Below are positions 1-6,223 of a stretch of DNA of 6,223 nucleotides, one piece after another. The stretch lies in assembly GCF_946479605.1 (NCBI RefSeq), contig NZ_CAMLGT010000226.1:1-6223 (forward strand). Direction: 5' to 3'. Position numbers and translations under genes: made by a program. Each line of letters starts with the position of its first letter. The first letter of the stretch is position 1. The notes beneath the pieces are model-generated. The model was not told where the DNA came from and did not search any database. It worked only from the letters and a program-made list of their open reading frames with translations. The stretch is from an uncultured Lacibacter sp. Lineage in GTDB: Bacteria > Bacteroidota > Bacteroidia > Chitinophagales > Chitinophagaceae.

Positions 1-77
1 TTATTTCAGGATGCCGCAGGATGCTGCCATACTTTTATTTGGCTATCATTGGCTTTTCATTAAATAACATTGCTGCT

Positions 78-1208
78 ATGCTTCAAAGATTGTTTTGCCT
101 GCTGCTGTTTATTGCTGTTACAGCATCAGTAAGTGCTCAGAAATTACCCGCTAAGAAAAAAGTTTTAAAAACGCTCCGTCTCACGAACCAGTATTTTATG
201 AACAAGTGGCCCGATGCCGGCAAACCCATTTTTACCAACATCGAACGCCCAAGTAATATCTGGACAAGAGCTGTTTATTATGAAGGACTGATGGCGCTTT
301 ATGCTATTGATAAACAAAAAACATATTACGATTACACTTTGCAATGGGGTGAAAAACATAAATGGGGTTTGCGTGGCGGTATCAAAACACGCAATGCCGA
401 TAACCAATGTTGCGGTCAAACCTACATCGACATGTATTTGCTCGATAACAAACAACATCCCGAGCGTGTAAAAGACATCAAAGCGTCGATTGATTCGATG
501 ATGGCTACATCGAAGATTGATGACTGGAACTGGATTGATGCATTACAAATGGCGATGCCGGTATTTGTAAAGCTCGGCAACCTCTACAACGAGCCTGCTT
601 ACTTTCAACGCATGTACGAGATGTATGCGTTCACAAAAAATAAACACGGTGAAAAAGGTTTGTACAATCCTGCAGAAAAATTATGGTGGAGAGATAAAGA
701 TTTTGATCCACCCTACAAAGAACCCAACGGCGACGATTGTTACTGGAGTCGTGGCAACGGCTGGGTGGTAGCTGCTTTGGTTAAAACATTGGAAGCTTTA
801 CCAAAAACAGATCCGCATTACAATGAATACCTGCAGGATTTTAAGGACATGTGCGCTGCCTTGCTGCCATTGCAACGTGCAGATGGCTACTGGAATGTGA
901 GCCTTAATGATCCCAATAACTTCGGTGGCAAAGAAGTATCCGGCACTTCACTTTTTATTTATGGTTTTGCATGGGGCATCAACAATGGTATCCTTGATGC
1001 AAAAACATACAAAGCATCTATTGCAAAAGCATGGAATGCCATGAGCAAAGAAGCGGTACATCAAGATGGTAAGCTTGGTTATGTACAGGGAACAGGTAAA
1101 GAACCGAAGGATGGACAGCCTGTGAGTTACACAAGTACACCCGATTTTGAAGATTACGGCTTAGGCTGTTTCCTGCTGGCAGGAACCGAAATCTATAAAA
1201 TGAAATAA
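78..1208 (+). CDS. GH105/GH88-type unsaturated glycuronyl hydrolase, secreted
   Basis: Predicted 376-residue exported enzyme of the GH88/GH105 (YteR/RhiN-like) fold. Known members hydrate the double bond of a 4,5-unsaturated uronic acid at the non-reducing end of lyase products, releasing it from rhamnogalacturonan- or ulvan-type oligosaccharides. Visible signs are the aromatic (alpha/alpha)6-barrel style sequence, WTRAVYYEGLMALY near residue 62, ADNQ with D108, WNWIDALQMAMP with D154, the family-typical WSRGNGW (223-229), and DGYWN followed by GTSLF. By position D108 and D154 correspond to the two acidic residues needed in this family (inferred from motif order, not aligned). I chose the ATG at 78 because it opens directly into a signal peptide (LQRLFCLLLFIAVTASVSA, cut before QKLP). 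An in-frame ATG at 21 would add 19 residues ahead of it. No Shine-Dalgarno is seen. Length is normal and no residue looks missing. The exact substrate (galacturonyl or glucuronyl) cannot be read from the sequence. Confidence -1.
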   Translation: MLQRLFCLLLFIAVTASVSAQKLPAKKKVLKTLRLTNQYFMNKWPDAGKPIFTNIERPSNIWTRAVYYEGLMALYAIDKQKTYYDYTLQWGEKHKWGLRGGIKTRNADNQCCGQTYIDMYLLDNKQHPERVKDIKASIDSMMATSKIDDWNWIDALQMAMPVFVKLGNLYNEPAYFQRMYEMYAFTKNKHGEKGLYNPAEKLWWRDKDFDPPYKEPNGDDCYWSRGNGWVVAALVKTLEALPKTDPHYNEYLQDFKDMCAALLPLQRADGYWNVSLNDPNNFGGKEVSGTSLFIYGFAWGINNGILDAKTYKASIAKAWNAMSKEAVHQDGKLGYVQGTGKEPKDGQPVSYTSTPDFEDYGLGCFLLAGTEIYKMK

Positions 1209-1412
1209 TCACAAAGAAATTCCCCAATACTTAGCTATCTAACTCAGACCAGCAACGATGATTAATTTATGGATATCCTATAAAGAAAAAGACAAAAACC
1301 AAACATTTTATGCAAACGATTGAGCGGCTGGCAGGCGCTTATGGAATTGATTAATTGCAGTAATTTGTCAAGGTGAATATATCTGAAACAATTTGTAACA
1401 GATCATTTAGAA
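1209..1412. other. Intergenic spacer, no supported gene
   Basis: This stretch after the GH105 stop holds no convincing gene. Two overlapping tiny frames (1258-1323, 21 codons; 1310-1354, 14 codons) have no supporting signal. A weak 6-bp hairpin (1321-1341) has no T-run. A pair of TTTG elements (1364-1367 and 1392-1395) lies at about the distance of a Bacteroidota promoter and would start transcription just ahead of the 1413 hairpin, but the downstream box reads ACAATTTG rather than TAnnTTTG, so it is only a weak candidate. Confidence 0.5.
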
Positions 1413-1454
1413 ATAGCCGGTTATTTTTAGCGAATAAACCGGCTATCTTTTTTT
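1413..1454 (+). terminator. Intrinsic-terminator-like hairpin just before the 1457 start codon
   Basis: A perfect 10-bp stem, ATAGCCGGTT (1413-1422) with AACCGGCTAT (1437-1446), is followed by C and seven Ts (1448-1454). Three more pairs can form inside the loop if A1436 is bulged, leaving a 7-base loop. This is the classic form of a rho-independent terminator. It lies 204 bp after the GH105 stop and only two bases before the ATG of the next gene. It could end the GH105 transcript. Because no room is left for a promoter between it and the next gene, it may instead be a leader attenuator, or a 5' stem, for the 1457-4323 gene pair. The structure is directly visible; which role it plays is inference. 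Confidence -1.
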
Positions 1455-1456
1455 AT

Positions 1457-2887
1457 ATGACCAACTATCGGCTGCTTACCATATTGCTTTTCATTTGCTG
1501 CAACATTTGCAGAGCGCAAAAAGTACAATACAGTAAAAGTGTTTTAAAAACACCCGGAGGCGGCGACTTACAATTAATTGCCGATGTTAACGGCTTTCAT
1601 CATCTCATTCACTTTAGCGTTGTTAAAAAGTCTGTCATTCATATTTTCAACGATCAACTACAATTGCAGGCAACACATGAACTTGACATCAGGCTCCCCG
1701 AAAATTCCAATATCAGGCTACTTAAACTAAGCGACTACTATGTGTTGTATGTGCATTCGGCAAGACCAACAAAACATCAACTGTTGAAAATATATGGCAA
1801 TGGAACCATTAGCGACATCTCCTATCTTTTAAGCGACCCTGCTGACTCATCATGGAATAAAAGCATGGCAACTTTTCAGTTGTTCAATATCAATAACAAT
1901 CTCTATCTGGTTGCGCATTCATATTTTAACGATGTAAAAAAAATTCAAACCACCATTGTAAAAATGGATACGGAACGAAAAGCTGAGGTGGTTACAAAAC
2001 TATTTTTCCCGTTTAACCTTCGTTCTGAACAGTTAAAAGAAGTAACGTTAACAAAAGATCAACTCTTTATTGTAAAAACATCTGAAGATGAAGCCGGATT
2101 AAGCCTGCTAACGCTGTTAAAGATCAACCGCACATCAGGCCATATTTTATCAAAGCAATTTGAAAGCGGAAAATATCTTTACACATCACCTGCCATACGA
2201 TACAACAATAATGATTCAAGTACATTCATTTATTCAATGTTGCAAACACCTCCCGGTTACAGAGGAGTGAAGCCTGGCGTTTTTATGGTTCGCTTAGATC
2301 ATTCACTAAATGAGACAGCTCCCATCAGTATTGTTGCGGATATTTTCAAAGACAATACAGCATCAAGTTTTATTGTTGAAAAAAACAGGAACACCGGTTG
2401 GCTTCATTTTTCTCCTGCAGCAACGAACAGGCGAAAAACGCTGAATGTGACCAAGGATGTTTACTCCGCCGTTGATCCAGCTTTCACCTATACACAATCT
2501 TATGATTATTCTTATTATACTTCTGCACCCACTGCTGTGCGAATGACATTACTGAATAACAAGTTGGAAAAAGAAAAAGACAGTTTGATAAAAAACAATG
2601 GAAACTATTATAAAATTCATCCCGGACCTTACGCCCAGTTTGTAATGAACAACATATCTTATTTGTTACTTATACAGGAACTTGTTGCTAAAAAAAGAAG
2701 TTTATTATTAGTGTCTCCAAATGCTGAGGGCAATTTCAATACAATTCCAGTTCGGGTGTATAACCAATTCAATTTTATGTTGCCGTTATTACAACCTGCA
2801 GAAAACAATTCGTTTATTGTTCCCTTTACGAATAAAACTGAATTGGGTTTAATGAAGGTTACCTTGAACAACCAGATCACCCCATAA
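1457..2887 (+). CDS. Secreted protein of unknown function, possibly beta-propeller-like
   Basis: I do not recognise the family of this 476-residue protein. It starts with a clear signal peptide (MTNYRLLTILLFICCNICRA, cut before QKVQ) and shows no later membrane segment, no lipobox of the usual form and no obvious C-terminal type IX sorting domain. The body is rich in short alternating hydrophobic/polar strands, with recurring units such as NLYLVAHSYF, QLFIVKTSED, SSTFIYSML and GVFMVRLDHSL, each followed by charged turns. This resembles beta-propeller blades, but no repeat is regular enough to prove it. No catalytic motif stands out. A GTG at 1373 extends the frame by 28 residues, but that would put a terminator-like hairpin inside the gene and bury the signal peptide, so I chose the ATG at 1457. 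The sulfatase gene follows after 20 bp, so the two are probably co-transcribed. A glycan-binding or accessory role is possible but only inferred from the neighbours. Confidence -1.
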   Translation: MTNYRLLTILLFICCNICRAQKVQYSKSVLKTPGGGDLQLIADVNGFHHLIHFSVVKKSVIHIFNDQLQLQATHELDIRLPENSNIRLLKLSDYYVLYVHSARPTKHQLLKIYGNGTISDISYLLSDPADSSWNKSMATFQLFNINNNLYLVAHSYFNDVKKIQTTIVKMDTERKAEVVTKLFFPFNLRSEQLKEVTLTKDQLFIVKTSEDEAGLSLLTLLKINRTSGHILSKQFESGKYLYTSPAIRYNNNDSSTFIYSMLQTPPGYRGVKPGVFMVRLDHSLNETAPISIVADIFKDNTASSFIVEKNRNTGWLHFSPAATNRRKTLNVTKDVYSAVDPAFTYTQSYDYSYYTSAPTAVRMTLLNNKLEKEKDSLIKNNGNYYKIHPGPYAQFVMNNISYLLLIQELVAKKRSLLLVSPNAEGNFNTIPVRVYNQFNFMLPLLQPAENNSFIVPFTNKTELGLMKVTLNNQITP

Positions 2888-2907
2888 TAAATAAACAATA
2901 CTTTAGA

Positions 2908-4323
2908 ATGAACCGCTTTTTTTCTTTATCACTTTTAGTCTGCCTTTTACATACAATTCCAACATTTGCACAACAGCCAAATATCATTTTTATTTTTGCT
3001 GATGATCTTGGTTATGGCGAATTAGGCTGCTACGGTCAGCAGAAAATTGAAACACCTAACCTGGATGCATTGGCTGCAAAAGGAAAAAAGTTTACGTCTT
3101 TTTATTCTGGCACGTCGGTATGTGCCCCTTCACGGGCATCATTGATGACGGGTTTGCACACCGGCCACACACCCATCCGTGGTAACAAACAATTTGCACC
3201 TGAGGGACAAACGCCTTTACCAACATCCACAAAAACATTTGCCAACTACCTACAACAAAATGGATATGCTACTGCAACGTTTGGCAAATGGGGAATGGGT
3301 TTTAATCAGAACAGTGGCGACCCAAACAAAAAAGGGTTCGATCTTTTTTATGGTTATAACGATCAGAGTTTAGCCCACGACTTCTATCCTCCTTACTTAT
3401 GGAAAAACCATGACAAGGTTGATCTTTCGATCAATAAGCAATATGATTCAGTTTATTCGGCTGCATTAATTCATCAACAGGCGTTGCAATACATTAAAGA
3501 ACAAAGCAACAAACCTTTCTTCATGTATCTCTCCTATACCTTACCACATGGTGATGTGATAGGGCCGCACGACAGTTTATATAGTTATTATAAACAGAAA
3601 TTCAATGAACAACCGCTTACAGGCGCAGCATTAAGAACTAGAGCACACAATATGCAACCTGAGCCCTATCCCCATGCACAGTTTGCAGCAATGGTTGCTC
3701 GCTTGGATCTGTATGTAGGGGAAATTGTAAAAGCGATCAAAGAAAAAGGCTTGGCTGAAAATACACTCATCATCTTCAGCAGCGATAATGGCCCACATAG
3801 AGAAAATGGTGGTGATCCTGAGTTCTTCAACAGCAATGGAATTTATCGTGGAATTAAACGTGATCTGTACGAAGGTGGTATGCGTGTACCGTTTATTGCT
3901 TATTGGCCAACAAAAATTAAACCTGCAGTAGTAACACAACCAGCCGCCTTGTGGGATATGTATCCAACATTTTTAGAACTGGCAAAAATTCCTGTTGAAG
4001 AAAAGATCGATGGTATTTCCATTGTTCCGTTGCTTACACAAAATAAAGGCAAGCAAAAGCTGCATGAGCATTTCTATTGGGAGTTTCATGAAAACGATGG
4101 ACGGCAGGCAGTGCGTTGGGGAAAATGGAAAGGCGTTCGTTTAGGTGTAAGTAAAAATGAAAATGCACCGATTGAATTATACAATCTCAATAACGACCCC
4201 GCTGAACAAAAAAATGTAGCTGATAAAAATCCTGAAATCGTAAAAGTGATTGAGCAGATAATGAAGCAAGAGCATGTATTCAATCCCGATTGGCCGTTGC
4301 TTTCGTCTGAAATAAAAAAATAA
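2908..4323 (+). CDS. S1-family (formylglycine-dependent) sulfatase, secreted
   Basis: Predicted 471-residue arylsulfatase A-like hydrolase (Sulfatase, PF00884) that would cleave sulfate esters from carbohydrate. The signal peptide (NRFFSLSLLVCLLHTIPTFA) would be cut before QQPN. Metal and catalytic residues are in the usual order: ADDLGYGE with D32 and D33; CAPSR (72-76), where C72 would be converted to formylglycine and R76 supports it; GKWGMG with K127; LPHGD with H214; SSDNGPH with D293 and N294; and RGIKRDLYEGGMRVP with K317. The C-terminal part (WGKWKGVRLG, then LYNLNNDPAEQKNVA) is the normal C-terminal subdomain of these enzymes. Length is typical and the gene looks intact. Activity needs a formylglycine-generating enzyme or anaerobic maturase, which is not in this window. 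The segment HDFYPPYLWKN (157-167) looks like a subfamily signature, but I cannot assign the sulfated sugar. It shares a probable transcript with the unknown secreted protein upstream. Confidence -1.
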   Translation: MNRFFSLSLLVCLLHTIPTFAQQPNIIFIFADDLGYGELGCYGQQKIETPNLDALAAKGKKFTSFYSGTSVCAPSRASLMTGLHTGHTPIRGNKQFAPEGQTPLPTSTKTFANYLQQNGYATATFGKWGMGFNQNSGDPNKKGFDLFYGYNDQSLAHDFYPPYLWKNHDKVDLSINKQYDSVYSAALIHQQALQYIKEQSNKPFFMYLSYTLPHGDVIGPHDSLYSYYKQKFNEQPLTGAALRTRAHNMQPEPYPHAQFAAMVARLDLYVGEIVKAIKEKGLAENTLIIFSSDNGPHRENGGDPEFFNSNGIYRGIKRDLYEGGMRVPFIAYWPTKIKPAVVTQPAALWDMYPTFLELAKIPVEEKIDGISIVPLLTQNKGKQKLHEHFYWEFHENDGRQAVRWGKWKGVRLGVSKNENAPIELYNLNNDPAEQKNVADKNPEIVKVIEQIMKQEHVFNPDWPLLSSEIKK

Positions 4324-4327
4324 GCTA

Positions 4328-4365
4328 TATAAACTGGCAGAACGATCTTATTCTGCCAGTTTATA
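4328..4365. terminator. Convergent inverted repeat, likely shared terminator
   Basis: A perfect 15-bp stem (4328-4342 with 4351-4365, core ACTGGCAGAA/TTCTGCCAGT) and an 8-base loop sit between the sulfatase stop (4321-4323) and the fucosidase, whose stop codon (complement of 4348-4350) lies in the loop. Reading on the - strand, a run of seven Ts (complement of 4314-4320) starts seven bases after the stem, so it fits a terminator for the fucosidase transcript. On the + strand no T-run follows, so ending there would be weaker or would only protect the 3' end. Confidence -1.
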
Positions 4366-5871
4366 AATCCCAAACGAAGAAAGTGTCGGATTTAGTCTCG
4401 AGGAAAGAATGCGAAGTCTCACTTCTTTTGCAGTAATCGGTTTAAATTTCAGCAAACGTTTATAACCGATCGTACTTCCTTCAGCTACCTGTTTCCATTC
4501 TGCCCCATCTTTGTATTCAAACACAAATTTCTCTACCCGTTGACCGATGCTGATGTTTTCCTGCAGGCTCAGCACATCAAATGTTTTGGCCGAAGGCAAA
4601 GTAAATTCGATGACGGCAGTTGTATCTTTTCCTTTTGTTGTAAAATAAGTTGTGTACGATTGATCGAGCAATGCGTTTGAATGGATACCATTACTGCATT
4701 TTACTGTTGCCCCTTTTGCAAGGTTGTTTGCAAATGTTTTTTTAAGCAACACAGAAAATCCCTCTAAACTCTTTACATCACTTGCTGAAAGTAACCCTTC
4801 TTTGTTGGGAGGAATATTCAACAGCAACACACTGTTATACCCAACCGAACTGAAATAAATATCAAGCAGTCGTTGCGGCGATTTTACTTTCTCATCTTCT
4901 TTGGCATGATAAAACCAACCCGGCCTGATGGACACATCCGTTTCTGCAGGATACCAGATGAGCCCTTTTGCATCGTTTATTTTTTCTCTGCTGCCAAGGT
5001 CTTTCTGCATCTTATCTCCTTTCGGTGCAAAGGCCACATCTTTCTGCGAACCGTCGGCAATTTTCTCCATCATATTTTCATCGGCTGGTATTACACTCCA
5101 CTCCTGCTCACGACCCATACCTGTTTCTGTACCTACCCAACGCACATCGGGCCCCATAATGGCAATGGTTGCTGCAGGTTGCAGTTTGCGTATCACCGCA
5201 TACCAACGATTAAAATCATACACTTGTTTTTTACCATTCGGTCCTTCTCCGTTTGCACCATCAAACCACACTTCATCCACACGACCATATTGTGTAAGCA
5301 ACTCTGTTAACTGGTTTACAAAAAAATCGTTGTACGCATCCGTACCATACATCGGTGCGTTCATGTCCCATGGTGACAGATACACGCCAAAACCAACGCC
5401 ATATTTTTTACACGCTGCTGCCACTTCTTTCACCACATCGCCTTTGCCGTTTTTCCACGGACTGTTCTTTACCGAATGTTCCGTGTACTTACTCGGCCAC
5501 AAACAAAAGCCGTCGTGATGTTTAGCAGTAATGATCACCTGTTTAAAACCAGCTGCCTTTACCGTTTTGATCCATTGCTCTGCATCAAACAATACCGGGT
5601 TAAAAATGGATGGACTTTCTTTTCCTGTTCCCCACTCTCTGTCGGTATACGTATTCACACCAAAATGAAAGAACGCAGTTAATTCCAGTTGTTGCCAACG
5701 CAACTGCCTTGCACTTGGTGTTACGTTGGCTGCTTTCGCAACGATCTCCCTTTCGGTATCACCGGGCCGGATCACCACATAATTTTTATTGCCTGTTTGT
5801 GCAGTACAAACCTGTACAGCAACAATGGCAGCAACAGCAAACGAATACTTAATTGATTGATGAAACTTCAT
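4348..5871 (-). CDS. GH29 alpha-L-fucosidase with C-terminal discoidin-like domain, secreted
   Basis: Predicted 507-residue exo-acting alpha-L-fucosidase. The signal peptide (about residues 1-24, ending VCTA) would be cut before QTGN. The GH29 barrel spans roughly residues 50-370: FFHFGVNTYTDREWG with H69, KHHDGFCLW (117-125), GVYLSPWD, and VWFDGANG with D204 as the expected nucleophile. The segment MGPDVRWVGTETG places E249 45 residues after D204, a spacing I recall for the acid/base in the GH29-B (alpha-1,3/1,4-fucosidase) subgroup. E257 in QEWSV is the alternative. Residues from about 380 to 507 (from NLAKGATVKCS through EKFVFEYKDG and VRLRILSS to GIYKL) look like the F5/8 type C (discoidin) beta-sandwich often attached to this subgroup. 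The start lies 6 bp after the GH2 stop, with only A-rich DNA before it, so the two are probably one operon. Subgroup assignment is moderately sure; the natural linkage is unknown. Confidence -1.
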   Translation of the reverse strand: MKFHQSIKYSFAVAAIVAVQVCTAQTGNKNYVVIRPGDTEREIVAKAANVTPSARQLRWQQLELTAFFHFGVNTYTDREWGTGKESPSIFNPVLFDAEQWIKTVKAAGFKQVIITAKHHDGFCLWPSKYTEHSVKNSPWKNGKGDVVKEVAAACKKYGVGFGVYLSPWDMNAPMYGTDAYNDFFVNQLTELLTQYGRVDEVWFDGANGEGPNGKKQVYDFNRWYAVIRKLQPAATIAIMGPDVRWVGTETGMGREQEWSVIPADENMMEKIADGSQKDVAFAPKGDKMQKDLGSREKINDAKGLIWYPAETDVSIRPGWFYHAKEDEKVKSPQRLLDIYFSSVGYNSVLLLNIPPNKEGLLSASDVKSLEGFSVLLKKTFANNLAKGATVKCSNGIHSNALLDQSYTTYFTTKGKDTTAVIEFTLPSAKTFDVLSLQENISIGQRVEKFVFEYKDGAEWKQVAEGSTIGYKRLLKFKPITAKEVRLRILSSRLNPTLSSFGIYKLAE

Positions 5872-5877
5872 ACATTT

Positions 5878-6223
5878 TTATTTAACCGGCAAGATCCAGT
5901 AAGTATAACGATGATCGGCAAACGGAATACGGTATTGCTGCATCGGCATAGAGCCCCAGCTATCGATACCCTGCAAACCTGTTTGCTGCAGATCCACATG
6001 CATATAAATTTTATCTCTTACCTGCAGTTCACCGGAGTGATATTGTTTCTTCTCAGTTTCCGGATCAAGATCATCCAATGTATAAGGTAAAGCAGAAAAA
6101 TTCAACAGGCTGTCTGCATACACAAACTCAACGCCCTTACCTGCTTTGTTCGTTATCTTCACCCAACGCACATCGGCTTTGTTTCCACTCTCCTGCGGAC
6201 GGGCATAAGAAAAATATTGATTG
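5878..6223 (-). CDS. C-terminal end of LacZ-type GH2 beta-galactosidase (partial, runs off the right edge)
   Basis: Only the last 115 or so residues are present; the frame stays open to the window edge, so the gene begins outside. The visible part reads NQYFSYARPQESGNKADVRWVKI, then HSGELQ, VDLQQTGLQGIDSWG and finally YTYWILPVK. This matches the order of landmarks at the end of the LacZ small-chain domain (Bgal_small_N, PF02929): RPxExGNxxDVRW, the strand before the end with G-x-DSW, and a short final Y-x-Y-x-W/L strand. The family hydrolyses terminal beta-D-galactosides, though related GH2 enzymes act on other sugars, and the catalytic residues lie outside the window. An internal GTG at 6171 is not a true start, because conserved sequence continues upstream of it. 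The fucosidase follows after 6 bp, so this gene is its likely operon leader or upstream partner. Confidence 0.88.
   Translation of the reverse strand, partial: NQYFSYARPQESGNKADVRWVKITNKAGKGVEFVYADSLLNFSALPYTLDDLDPETEKKQYHSGELQVRDKIYMHVDLQQTGLQGIDSWGSMPMQQYRIPFADHRYTYWILPVK

Noticed and set aside
38..68. TTTG (38-41), then 19 bases, then TAAATAAC (61-68), resembling a Bacteroidota promoter for the GH105 gene.
   Set aside because: The downstream box matches TAnnTTTG only in TA and one T, and transcription would begin within a few bases of the chosen start codon. The match may be chance.
1..77. Possible 3' end of an upstream + strand gene (frames open from the edge to stops at 61-63 and 65-67) and a direct repeat CAGGATGC at 7-14 and 17-24.
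   Set aside because: Both open stretches are about 20 codons and neither resembles a known C-terminus. The repeat is only eight bases and has no further copies.
21..77. A longer GH105 start at ATG 21.
   Set aside because: It would place 19 extra residues ahead of a complete signal peptide that begins at the ATG at 78.
1258..1354. Two tiny overlapping frames: 21 codons from ATG 1258 and 14 codons (MQTIERLAGAYGID) from ATG 1310, considered as leader peptides or a gene remnant.
   Set aside because: No ribosome-binding signal, no regulatory codon run and no recognisable homology. Frames this short occur by chance.
1373..1456. GTG 1373 as the start of the unknown secreted protein.
   Set aside because: The frame would run through the terminator-like hairpin and T-run and would hide the signal peptide that begins at ATG 1457.
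4873..5518. Long + strand open frames (145 and 196 codons) opposite the fucosidase.
   Set aside because: They overlap a fully supported GH29 gene on the other strand and have low-complexity F/S/P/H-rich translations typical of antisense shadows.
5878..6171. A stand-alone 97-residue gene starting at GTG 6171.
   Set aside because: The same frame continues upstream with clear GH2 small-chain domain sequence (ARPQESGNKADVRW), so this is the end of a larger gene cut by the window edge.
1..6223. CRISPR arrays, tRNA or rRNA genes, insertion sequences, phage or toxin-antitoxin genes.
   Set aside because: No regularly spaced repeats, cloverleaf-like segments, transposase motifs or terminal inverted repeats were seen on either strand.

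Overview
The window looks like part of a carbohydrate-degradation locus from a Bacteroidota bacterium, plausibly a member of the Chitinophagaceae (the family is a guess from overall protein style). Four signs point to Bacteroidota. All four complete proteins carry signal peptides that would be cut just before a glutamine (A|Q). Starts lack Shine-Dalgarno sequences and are preceded by A/T-rich DNA. Coding is AT-leaning. The mix of GH105, GH29, GH2 and sulfatase is typical of polysaccharide utilisation loci (PULs). No SusC/SusD pair, sigma/anti-sigma pair or hybrid two-component regulator lies inside the window, so it would be only a segment of such a locus.

Layout. On the + strand: a GH105/GH88-type unsaturated glycuronyl hydrolase (78-1208); a 248-bp spacer holding a strong terminator-like hairpin that ends two bases before the next start codon; an unrecognised secreted protein of 476 residues (1457-2887); and, 20 bp later, a formylglycine-dependent S1 sulfatase (2908-4323). 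On the - strand, converging on these: the C-terminal end of a LacZ-type GH2 beta-galactosidase (enters from the right edge, stops at 5878) and, 6 bp downstream of it, a GH29 alpha-L-fucosidase (5871-4348). The two arms meet at a 15-bp perfect inverted repeat that contains the last five sense codons of the fucosidase.

How the genes may work together (inference). All complete products appear to be exported, probably to the periplasm. They could take apart oligosaccharides step by step: the sulfatase removes sulfate esters, GH29 removes alpha-L-fucose, GH2 removes a terminal beta-linked sugar such as galactose, and GH105 removes the 4,5-unsaturated uronic acid that a polysaccharide lyase leaves on the non-reducing end. 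The set suggests a sulfated, fucose- and uronate-containing glycan, such as an algal or exopolysaccharide or a decorated pectin-like polymer. The window cannot say which.

I do not see a clearly new system. The items most worth a second look are the unrecognised secreted protein paired with the sulfatase, the hairpin directly before its start, and the convergent inverted repeat built into the end of the fucosidase gene.
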